A stretch of DNA of 11,526 bases from Bacteroidota bacterium (GTDB taxonomy: Bacteria; Bacteroidota; Bacteroidia; Flavobacteriales; Schleiferiaceae), in assembly GCA_003023665.1 (NCBI GenBank), contig PXYR01000050.1, positions 1-11,526 on the forward strand, read 5' to 3'. This document shows, piece by piece, positions 1 through 6,274 of the stretch (position 1 is the first letter of the stretch; each line of letters starts with the position of its first letter). The notes under the pieces are model-generated. The model ran no database searches and was not told the DNA's origin. It saw nothing but the letters and a program-made list of their open reading frames with translations. The translations under genes and the position numbers were made by a program.

Positions 1-1460
1 CACGATTTGATTTGTCCCCAAGTATTTTGGAGGCTTTTGAAGTCCCTGAAATAGACGTTGCAGACGCCCGTATTTTGCCGGATAGTGGTTATGTGGTTAT
101 TCGTACCAATGCAGCCATGGATCCATTAGAAAAATCACAGATAATTGCGAATAGATTTTCAAAGCTCCATACATTCTATGATGCAACCACTAGAATTCGG
201 GGGAAATACCGTTATACAGCCAATGGTATGTACGATTATTTGGATGAGGAAGAGTCCACATGGCCTATTGCATTCCAAAGCATTAAACCAGATACAAGCG
301 GTATGACCATTGGGATAGCGGAAATTGAAGAAAAAGATGAATTTTTTATAAGTCCCTATTTTGGTTACCGTGGGAAGGTTCAGTTGGAGGCGGATCAGGC
401 CCCCATGTTCTTCATGGGATCCATTCTCATTCAAAACGATTGTAAGAATTTACAGACCACTTGGTTTGATATCGCCAGCTATATAGACCCTTCAGATATT
501 GTTATTGAATTACCGGAAAACGATCCGGATCAATTGCGAGACAATACGTTCAATGGAATTTATATTTCTCAAGACAGCTTGGGCGGCCATAGTAATTTCT
601 TGTCCAAATATGCGGATAGAGCAGACATTGAGTTGTTGTCTGCCACGGGGGTATTGTTCTATGATAATGAAGAGCAGGGTTATGTGATTACAACCTATGA
701 AAAACTAAAGGACTATACCGTTCCAGACCCCTATTTAGTGTTTTACAATTACGACTGTGAACTGTATGCCAACGGGGCCATTAATATGTTTCAAAACTCT
801 GGTGCGGTTGAAATGCAAATGGCGGGAGAAGTCCGGCACGACCTAAATAAGGATGATGTCACCATTGACGCTGTGTGGACCCTAGATGCTCCTGTTGATA
901 AAGACAGTTGGGAATTTGTGGGCGGATTATTTACGGATGGTTCAGGTTCAAAACGCAGTGATGATAATGCTTATATACAGGGGATATACAGCATTTTAGG
1001 CCAAAATTCAGGCGGTGAATTCCTGGAAAATTTAGCCACCATTGAAAGCGAGGGTAGATTCCCAAAAGAGCTTAGAAAGAGCTTAGTGATGAGTGGTATT
1101 GAATTGGAGTATAGCGGGCGGTACAAAAGCTTCAGGGGAGACGGTAAAGCCTATATTCAGAACATTTATAACATGCCCATTTTTGCGGAGGTAGATTGTT
1201 TGGTAGAGATTAAGGAGCGAAGAAGAGGCAGTGAAATTGTGCTTTATCTAGACAATGGAACAGATTTCTTCTATATCGCATTCAAGGGAATAGTTATGAG
1301 CCTAAGGAGCAGTGATGAAGAATTTAACGCAGGTATTTTAGGGGCAAAACCTAAAGACAGAAGTGTTGCAGCCAAAGGTGATCAGCCGGCGTTTACCTAT
1401 AACCTAGCAGGTAAGGGCAAAATCATGCTTCTAAAAAGAAGGTTTGGTATTAAAGAATAA
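1..1460 (+). CDS. C-terminal part of a large protein of unknown function (5' partial)
   Basis: The reading frame is open to the left edge: codons CGA TTT GAT at 3-11 precede the first possible start (TTG at 12), so the gene very probably begins outside the window. About 485 residues are visible, ending at TAA 1458-1460. I recognise no named domain. The chain is rich in acidic and aromatic residues and looks like beta-rich repeats: short strands of the type GVLFYDNEEQGYVIT and CELYANGAINM recur with spacers, and the end is basic (KIMLLKRRFGIKE). No membrane segment, TPR or T9SS sorting domain is visible in this part. The repeated glycine-bearing strands resemble in style the beta-jellyroll (OstA/LptA-like) domains of Bacteroidota proteins, but this is only an impression. 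Upstream of clpS with an 85 bp gap; clpS has its own promoter, so no operon is implied. I am confident it is coding, because it is long and antisense frames are short, and not confident about function. Confidence 0.85.
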   Translation, partial: RFDLSPSILEAFEVPEIDVADARILPDSGYVVIRTNAAMDPLEKSQIIANRFSKLHTFYDATTRIRGKYRYTANGMYDYLDEEESTWPIAFQSIKPDTSGMTIGIAEIEEKDEFFISPYFGYRGKVQLEADQAPMFFMGSILIQNDCKNLQTTWFDIASYIDPSDIVIELPENDPDQLRDNTFNGIYISQDSLGGHSNFLSKYADRADIELLSATGVLFYDNEEQGYVITTYEKLKDYTVPDPYLVFYNYDCELYANGAINMFQNSGAVEMQMAGEVRHDLNKDDVTIDAVWTLDAPVDKDSWEFVGGLFTDGSGSKRSDDNAYIQGIYSILGQNSGGEFLENLATIESEGRFPKELRKSLVMSGIELEYSGRYKSFRGDGKAYIQNIYNMPIFAEVDCLVEIKERRRGSEIVLYLDNGTDFFYIAFKGIVMSLRSSDEEFNAGILGAKPKDRSVAAKGDQPAFTYNLAGKGKIMLLKRRFGIKE

Positions 1461-1509
1461 GCCGGATTTCTCCAGGCCAATGGTCCATTTGAAAACTCGT
1501 TGGATTTAG

Positions 1510-1541
1510 TTGTTTTTCTTCAATTTCTTCGTTTAAATTTG
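1510..1541 (+). promoter_or_regulatory. Bacteroidota-type promoter of clpS
   Basis: A perfect -7 element TAnnTTTG (TAAATTTG, 1534-1541) is preceded by a -33 TTG at 1510-1512 with a 21 bp spacer, which fits the primary sigma-factor consensus known from Bacteroides and Flavobacterium. The -7 element ends only four bases before the clpS ATG at 1546, so transcription should begin at or within a base or two of the start codon. This implies a leaderless or nearly leaderless mRNA. The transcription start is inferred, not observed. Confidence 0.65.
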
Positions 1542-1545
1542 AAGT

Positions 1546-1815
1546 ATGAGCACAGAAGAAAAGTTACAGCCGGGTCAAGACGCTGTCGTATTAAAAGAAC
1601 AATCCTTGGTTTTATTCAATGACCACGAAAATTCTTTTGATTTCGTCATAGATGTTCTTTGCGCCGTGTGCAATCATAATGAAGAGCAAGCGGAACAATG
1701 CGCTTGGATCACCCATTACAAGGGCAAGTGTCAAATTATGTCAGGTTCTTACGAGCAGCTTCGTGAAAAGGCAGATTTAATTCTTGATGTAGGATTGACT
1801 GTAGAGATTCAATAG
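1546..1815 (+). CDS. clpS: ATP-dependent Clp protease adaptor ClpS
   Basis: An 89-residue protein of the ClpS family, the cytosolic adaptor that binds N-terminal degron residues and hands substrates to the Clp AAA+ unfoldase (ClpA or ClpC) for degradation by ClpP. The core N25-D26 ... H57-Y-K-G-K aligns with the E. coli ligand residues Asn34, Asp35 and His66 with identical spacing (31 residues from Asp to His), so the alpha-amino binding pocket appears intact. The position matching the E. coli gatekeeper Met40 is Phe31. The N-terminal tail that engages the unfoldase is short (about 20 residues). Four cysteines (39, 42, 52, 62) are present, unusual for so small a cytosolic protein. Length is close to the usual 90-105. 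The ATG at 1546 is the only ATG before the motif; no Shine-Dalgarno is visible and the promoter abuts the start. No clp partner gene lies in the window. Identification is firm. Confidence 0.95.
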   Translation: MSTEEKLQPGQDAVVLKEQSLVLFNDHENSFDFVIDVLCAVCNHNEEQAEQCAWITHYKGKCQIMSGSYEQLREKADLILDVGLTVEIQ

Positions 1816-1869
1816 TCTCTTCAAGAAGCTTAATCCCGAGAAAATTATCCTTAAAAAATATAAATAGCC

Positions 1870-1901
1870 TTGCGGCAGGCTAAGAATTTGCTATATATTT
1901 G
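1870..1901 (+). promoter_or_regulatory. Promoter of the tRNA-Arg gene
   Basis: A perfect -7 element TATATTTG (1894-1901) with a -33 TTG at 1870-1872 and a 21 bp spacer, the same geometry as the clpS promoter. Predicted transcription start is about 1904-1908, giving a 5' leader of roughly 15 nt before the mature tRNA at 1923. The -33 TTG lies in a small inverted repeat, TAGCCT (1865-1870) and AGGCTA (1877-1882), separated by TGCGGC. Confidence 0.65.
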
Positions 1902-1922
1902 CCGTCCCGTAAGGGCAATGCT

Positions 1923-1996
1923 GGCCGAGTAGTTCAACTGGATAGAATTTCTGACTACGGATCAGACGGTTGAGGGTTCGAATCCTTCCTCGGTCA
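1923..1996 (+). tRNA. tRNA-Arg (anticodon ACG)
   Basis: A complete cloverleaf of 74 nt. The acceptor stem GGCCGAG (1923-1929) pairs with CTCGGTC (1989-1995) with one G-U; the D stem GTTC pairs with GAAT; the anticodon stem TCTGA/TCAGA encloses the loop CTACGGA, giving anticodon ACG (A34 expected to be edited to inosine to read CGU, CGC and CGA); the T stem GAGGG/CCTTC has one G-U and encloses TTCGAAT. The discriminator base is A1996. The CCA end is not encoded, so it must be added after transcription. It has its own promoter and a terminator 10 bp downstream, so it is a single-gene unit. Confidence 0.97.
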
Positions 1997-2005
1997 CTTT
2001 AAAAG

Positions 2006-2039
2006 AAAAGCCCCGCAAACTTTAGTTTGCGGGGCTTTT
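2006..2039. terminator. Strong bidirectional intrinsic terminator
   Basis: A perfect 16 bp inverted repeat, AAAAGCCCCGCAAACT (2006-2021) and AGTTTGCGGGGCTTTT (2024-2039), with only two bases between the arms (in practice a slightly larger loop). The stem has a GC-rich core and is followed by TTTTAATATTTT on the plus strand and TTTTCTTTT on the minus strand. It sits between the plus-strand tRNA-Arg and the end of the minus-strand lipoprotein gene and probably serves both. Confidence 0.9.
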
Positions 2040-2060
2040 AATATTTTGGATTTTCCTCTT

Positions 2061-3161
2061 CTACAATTTCGCAGCCTTAGCAGCACTTACCTCTGCAAAG
2101 TCGGGGTGCATCTCAGCAGCTTTATTGTACATTTCTTTGGCTCCTTCTGTATCACCCATTTTAACTAATAAATCTCCCATGCTGTCGTAAGCATTAGGCT
2201 CGTCAGGATGAATACGCATATACACATTTAAATGCTGTTGTGCGGCTTCGAAATTATCATTATCCATGTGGACATAGGCAATCATGTTGTTTAATACGCT
2301 GTTCTCTGGGAATCTAGCAAGACCGGATTCCAATACGGCGATTTTTTCGTCGTTACCGTCAAGCGTCCACGTATACCAAAATTTGAGCATTGGATCATCA
2401 CCGGCAAAGCTCAAGGCTTTAGCCAGAACATCTCTGCGTTCAGCACGTGTTAAATCTGGATTGTACGCACTAATGAGCGTCTTTTCTGCAAGACTTGCGC
2501 CTTCTAACTTGCTCTGTGCCACTGCCAATGTAGCTCTTAAATTTTCCTCATCATTGGCAAGAATGTAATAATGTAATTGCCCTAAATGCGCACTGGCCCA
2601 ATCAGGATATACTTCTACTAAAGAATCAGAAATGGCCATTCCGTCTGAATTTCGGAGGTTCACCATGGCGTAGCGCATATCATTGTAGGCATCAAGGCTT
2701 CCTTCGCCCTCTACAGATGGCCATACCATATCCATAGCACGCTGATTTTGTGAAGCATACGCGTAGCGTTTCCATACTAGCTTTCCATCTTCTTTAATTA
2801 CAGTACCATTAAATCTTGATTTTCCCGTTCTTACCCCATCAATCCAATAAGAATCAGATCCCATTACCACGGCAGTTCCGCCATTGATGTAGATGTCAAA
2901 AACTTCTACGGTTACAGAATCCTCATAGAACCATTCGCCTTTTACATTTTCAATTGGAAATGGTCGGGATTCGCCCCATAAGGTATGCATCATGGTAAAG
3001 TCTTTACCAATATCTGCTTTGAAGCCCTCAACGGCTTCTTCATAACCCACCTTTTCAGTGTAATGGCTCACAACAAAGTCTTCAACCTCTTTTTCATTAA
3101 GAGATGGAGCAGCGCATTGTACAAATGCAAGCGAGATTAGGAGTAATCCTACTTTTTTCAT
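2061..3161 (-). CDS. Probable TPR-containing lipoprotein
   Basis: A 366-residue protein with an N-terminal secretion signal (MKK, hydrophobic LLLISLAFV) ending at Cys16, a likely lipidation site. The residue before it is Gln, so the lipobox (F-V-Q-C) is non-canonical and a lipoprotein assignment is probable, not certain. Residues about 22-138 look like an NTF2/SnoaL-type alpha+beta fold, ending in the pattern of a hydrophilic turn plus KEDGKLVWKRYAYA. Residues about 155-270 are helical and resemble divergent TPRs. Two clear TPR units follow at about 288-318 and 322-355 (including A-x-x-x-Y and x-x-P-x-x-x-A/E spacing). It is therefore expected on the periplasmic side of a membrane, binding peptides or proteins. 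It stands alone: 98 bp from the SulP stop upstream and a strong terminator downstream. The ATG at 3161 is set by the signal peptide. Specific function unknown. Confidence 0.85.
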   Translation of the reverse strand: MKKVGLLLISLAFVQCAAPSLNEKEVEDFVVSHYTEKVGYEEAVEGFKADIGKDFTMMHTLWGESRPFPIENVKGEWFYEDSVTVEVFDIYINGGTAVVMGSDSYWIDGVRTGKSRFNGTVIKEDGKLVWKRYAYASQNQRAMDMVWPSVEGEGSLDAYNDMRYAMVNLRNSDGMAISDSLVEVYPDWASAHLGQLHYYILANDEENLRATLAVAQSKLEGASLAEKTLISAYNPDLTRAERRDVLAKALSFAGDDPMLKFWYTWTLDGNDEKIAVLESGLARFPENSVLNNMIAYVHMDNDNFEAAQQHLNVYMRIHPDEPNAYDSMGDLLVKMGDTEGAKEMYNKAAEMHPDFAEVSAAKAAKL

Positions 3162-3185
3162 AACGATTTAGTTTTAAAGTTGGCC

Positions 3186-3204
3186 TTTAAGTTAAGGACT
3201 TAAA
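3186..3204. repeat. Small AT-rich inverted repeat upstream of the lipoprotein gene
   Basis: TTTAAGT (3186-3192) and ACTTAAA (3198-3204) form a perfect 7 bp inverted repeat around TAAGG. It lies in the 98 bp gap between the SulP stop and the lipoprotein start, about 25 bp before the latter. It has no T-tract on the minus strand, so it is unlikely to be a terminator; an operator-like site is possible but could be chance in AT-rich DNA. Confidence 0.3.
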
Positions 3205-3259
3205 AATCAAATACTTGAAATGTGATAAAGAAATGCAAGTATACCGTAAAAACAGGCGA

Positions 3260-4867
3260 TTAAACTTCGGCATCCATGAGGTCGGTCACCACATGGTATC
3301 TTGGATCTTCAATAGAGCTTTGAATGTATTTTCCAAAATTCGGGTTTGCTTTCCGAAGAAGAATTTGACAATCTGGACTAAGATGGGTCAATAGAATATC
3401 CTTGCCGCTATCAAGGTATTTATCTATCACACGCTCAAGAGCTTCAATACCACTATGATCGCTAACCCTTGATTCTATAAAATCAATTTCTATTTTTTTA
3501 GGATCATTTTTCACATCGAACTTACTTGCAAAGCTCTGCGTGGAGCCAAAGAAAAGGGGCCCCCAAATTTCATATACTTTGGTACCATCTTCTTTAATTC
3601 GTTTTCTAGCACGAATACGCACGGCATTCTCCCAAGCAAACTTTAAGGCACTCATAATAACCCCAGCAATGACTGCAACGGCCAAATCTTGCCAAACGGT
3701 AATGGCGCTTACAGCAATTAAGACAAAGGCATCAGCAACTGGAATTTTTGCAATAATCCTAAAACTAGACCATGCGAATGTGCCAATTACCACCATAAAC
3801 ATGACACCCACAAGGGCGGCTATCGGTATTTGCTCAATCAAAGGTGCTCCAAAGAGGATAAATGAAAGTAGTCCCAATGCGGCCACCACACCAGAGAGTC
3901 GACCTCTTCCTCCTGAATTTACATTAATGATGCTTTGCCCAATCATGGCACATCCTCCCATACCGCCAAACAAGCCGTTGATCAGGTTTGCACTTCCTTG
4001 AGCAACACATTCCCGGTTACCAGAACCGCGCGTTTCGGTTAAATCGTCCACTAGGTTTAATGTCATCAGTGATTCAATTAGACCAACTGCGGCTAGAAGA
4101 AAAGCCGTTGAAAATACTGTGGACCAATGACCTTCCATGGTATGAAGGACATCAAATATTCCAAGTTGTAGTGTTGGAAGTCCTGCTTTTAATCCGTCAC
4201 CTCCACCTTCGCGAATGAAGGAACCTACTGTACTTACATCAAATCCTCCTCCAATCGCAATAGCAGCAACTACTATAATTCCAGTAAGTGCTGCTGGAAT
4301 TACTTTGGTGACTTTAGGAAGGAGCCACATGATGAGCATGGTCAATCCCACAAGGCTAAGCATGGTATACAGTTCAGTACCTTGTATCCAACTCTTTTGT
4401 CCATCAACCACTCGGGTAAACATTCCCAATTGACTTAGAAATATGACAATTGCCAGTCCGTTGACAAACCCCATCATCACGGGGTGTGGTATGAGTCGGA
4501 CGAACTTCCCTAGTCTAAAAAGTCCCGCTAATATTTGAATACATCCAACAATGAGCAGAGTTATAAACAGCCAGCTCAAACCCAGATTATCCATAGCCAA
4601 TTCTGTGCCCACGGCATTGCCTTTTTGGATGATATGTACCATTACAACGGCCATTGCCCCAGTAGCACCTGAAATCATGCCAGGCCGACCGCCAAACAAA
4701 GAAGTAATCAACCCCATCATAAAGGCACCGTAAAGACCAACTATGGGGTCAATTCCTGCAACAAATGCAAAGGCTACGGCCTCAGGGACTAAGGCCAATG
4801 CAACGGTAATACCAGATAATATGTCATTTTTTGGATTGCCAACGAAATGGTTGAAGAATTTCCTCAT
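3260..4867 (-). CDS. SulP/SLC26-family inorganic anion transporter with STAS domain
   Basis: A 535-residue inner-membrane transporter. Residues about 12-420 carry the SulP membrane domain with its typical landmarks: the first-helix region ALALVPEAVAFAFVAGIDP followed by GLYGAF (about 23-49), RPGMISGATGAMAVV (61-75), the GLIESL segment (262-267), and the QG-x-x-N ... GLFGGMGGCAMIG ... N-x-x-SGGR-x-R stretch (290-323). Residues about 433-535 form a cytoplasmic STAS domain, with D470-H-S472-G473 at the position of the phosphorylatable D-x-S motif of anti-sigma antagonists. Family members carry sulfate, bicarbonate or dicarboxylates, often coupled to Na+ or H+; the sequence alone does not fix the substrate, and no sulfate-assimilation or carbon-uptake gene lies nearby. 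Length is normal. The ATG at 4867 directly precedes the expected start of the membrane domain, and a promoter lies about 25 bp upstream. Family assignment is firm. Confidence 0.95.
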   Translation of the reverse strand: MRKFFNHFVGNPKNDILSGITVALALVPEAVAFAFVAGIDPIVGLYGAFMMGLITSLFGGRPGMISGATGAMAVVMVHIIQKGNAVGTELAMDNLGLSWLFITLLIVGCIQILAGLFRLGKFVRLIPHPVMMGFVNGLAIVIFLSQLGMFTRVVDGQKSWIQGTELYTMLSLVGLTMLIMWLLPKVTKVIPAALTGIIVVAAIAIGGGFDVSTVGSFIREGGGDGLKAGLPTLQLGIFDVLHTMEGHWSTVFSTAFLLAAVGLIESLMTLNLVDDLTETRGSGNRECVAQGSANLINGLFGGMGGCAMIGQSIINVNSGGRGRLSGVVAALGLLSFILFGAPLIEQIPIAALVGVMFMVVIGTFAWSSFRIIAKIPVADAFVLIAVSAITVWQDLAVAVIAGVIMSALKFAWENAVRIRARKRIKEDGTKVYEIWGPLFFGSTQSFASKFDVKNDPKKIEIDFIESRVSDHSGIEALERVIDKYLDSGKDILLTHLSPDCQILLRKANPNFGKYIQSSIEDPRYHVVTDLMDAEV

Positions 4868-4892
4868 GATGTGTCAGTGTGTTAGAAGTCGG

Positions 4893-4900
4893 CAAAAGTA
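4893..4900 (-). promoter_or_regulatory. -7 promoter element of the SulP gene
   Basis: On the minus strand the sequence reads TACTTTTG, a perfect TAnnTTTG. The predicted start of transcription is about 4888, giving a leader of about 20 nt to the ATG at 4867. No good -33 TTG is found at 19-23 bp; that position falls inside the terminator hairpin of the upstream gene. The call rests on the -7 element and its placement. Confidence 0.5.
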
Positions 4901-4916
4901 AGGGGAATAAAAAGAA

Positions 4917-4941
4917 AAAGCCATCCTTATTGGATGGCTTT
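4917..4941 (-). terminator. Intrinsic terminator of the exported coiled-coil protein gene
   Basis: Arms AAAGCCATCC (4917-4926) and GGATGGCTTT (4932-4941) form a perfect 10 bp stem with a 5 nt loop. Read on the minus strand it is followed by TTCTTTTTATT. It lies 26 bp after the stop codon at 4967, which separates that gene from the SulP gene. Confidence 0.85.
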
Positions 4942-4966
4942 CAAACAATTCAAAAAAACATTGCAC

Positions 4967-6205
4967 TTACTTCTGGTGGCGCGCTCTTAAATCGTCATTA
5001 AGGAGTTTCAATTCCTTTAAATTATTCTCATCTCGGTTTGCAAAATCCAACCTAAGCGTTGCGCTGTAATGGTCATCTGCTTTATCAAAATCTTCCACCA
5101 AAATAGATGCAAGAATAAGGTTGTTATATAGGTCTGGAATCACTTTTTTATTGATGCGAGCTTTTTTATCATCCATATCACCCTCATCTAATGCTGCTTC
5201 CCATGCTTGGATGGCATTTTTAATTTTTTCCTTAGCATCCTCAGGTCTAGACATAAGCATGCCGTAACCTTCTTTAGCATCAAACATGGCATTTTCTAGG
5301 TCAGTATAATCTCCCTTCTTGTTATTTACATAGACTACTTCAATGTCTCTCGCTTGTTCTGTTGTACCCAATTTATCATTGATTAACCATTGGATAGTCT
5401 TTAGATTATTTTCTACACTGCTGCTTTGCAGTCTTTCAATATAGGTGTTCGCATTTGAGGAAGGGTAGCTTCGTTTTTCAAGTCCGCTTTCAAACTTTTT
5501 AAAGTCTGAAATACTGTTAGGCACTTCATCTAATATGATACTACCGTTGGGATGCACCACACGCAAAGTCATACTGTGTCTGTAATTGAATACCCACTGC
5601 GATTTAATTACCGTAGTTTCTTGTTTGGTTTTACTGTTGTATTCCTTGAATTCCTTTTTCTCTGCAACAGGATCGTCATTTTCAAAACCAAATAAATGAA
5701 CTTCAATGGCTACTCCATTGGCATCCTCATCCAAGCCTTCAACGCGGCAATAGGTGCTTGCCAATTGACTTTCATTAAAGAGCTTTTGGTGGGTAACTTC
5801 TCTTTTAATTGGTTTTGCTGGAGGATAATACGGTCGCGGCGGTTGAGGTTTAGAATTCTCTAATACTTTCTTCTCAATTATTTTACCTAATGAACCTTTA
5901 CTGTTCCATTCCTCCAGGTCCCTTTCGTAATTTGCTACTAATTCATCATGGGCAGCTTTTGCTGCGGCTTCTTTTTCTGGATACTCTGCCAATGCTTGCT
6001 GGTATTCTTCTTCAGCTGCTGCAATTTCAGCATCAATTTCTGCCTTATAGTCTAAAATGACTTCACTATGAAAGCCCATACCGTCCTCTAAATGAATAGT
6101 TGGTGGCTGAACGTATTTCACGGTAAGTCTTTCTTTTTTCATCCGCTGTGCGAATGTGGTAGATGCCATGAAGACGGCTGCGACAAGTAGGTATGTTTTT
6201 TTCAT
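4967..6205 (-). CDS. Exported coiled-coil protein of unknown function
   Basis: A 412-residue protein with a clear signal peptide (MKKTYLLVAAVFMASTTFAQ, cut after about residue 20, the common Bacteroidota A-Q ending). Residues about 50-115 are an Ala/Glu-rich helix with heptad character, likely coiled coil, followed by a proline-rich linker (about 118-133). The middle (about 135-235) looks beta-rich (for example VAIEVHLFGFEND, SMTLRVVHPNGSIILDEV). The C-terminal third (about 290-412) is helical and TPR-like (KIKNAIQAWEAALDEGD, LASILVEDFDKADDHYSATLRLD). No T9SS sorting domain and no lipobox, so it is probably soluble in the periplasm or attached by protein contacts. I do not recognise a family. 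It has its own terminator, and the ABC-F gene ends 69 bp upstream without an evident hairpin, so readthrough from there is possible. The start is fixed by the signal peptide. Confidence 0.85.
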   Translation of the reverse strand: MKKTYLLVAAVFMASTTFAQRMKKERLTVKYVQPPTIHLEDGMGFHSEVILDYKAEIDAEIAAAEEEYQQALAEYPEKEAAAKAAHDELVANYERDLEEWNSKGSLGKIIEKKVLENSKPQPPRPYYPPAKPIKREVTHQKLFNESQLASTYCRVEGLDEDANGVAIEVHLFGFENDDPVAEKKEFKEYNSKTKQETTVIKSQWVFNYRHSMTLRVVHPNGSIILDEVPNSISDFKKFESGLEKRSYPSSNANTYIERLQSSSVENNLKTIQWLINDKLGTTEQARDIEVVYVNNKKGDYTDLENAMFDAKEGYGMLMSRPEDAKEKIKNAIQAWEAALDEGDMDDKKARINKKVIPDLYNNLILASILVEDFDKADDHYSATLRLDFANRDENNLKELKLLNDDLRARHQK

Positions 6206-6274
6206 TTTGATAAAATTTGTAGTGGAAAAATAGGGAAAAAAAAGCCGTAGTTATAAAATAGTTGTCGCAATAAA

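Noticed and set aside
159..687. Short open frames on both strands inside the left-edge gene
   Set aside because: All are shorter than 95 codons and lie within a long continuous coding frame that reaches the window edge.
1461..1509. Possible terminator after the left-edge gene
   Set aside because: Only very short complementary stretches (GGA/TCC, GGCC/GGTCC-like) and no T-tract immediately after; not supported.
3540..4001. Open frame of 153 codons on the plus strand
   Set aside because: It lies wholly antisense to the SulP gene, whose family motifs are unmistakable; its translation is Thr/Ile/Pro-rich without domain character, as expected for the reverse of a hydrophobic membrane protein.
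6206..6274. Possible terminator after the ABC-F gene (run of A residues at 6236-6243)
   Set aside because: There is a T-tract on the minus strand, but no GC-bearing hairpin precedes it.
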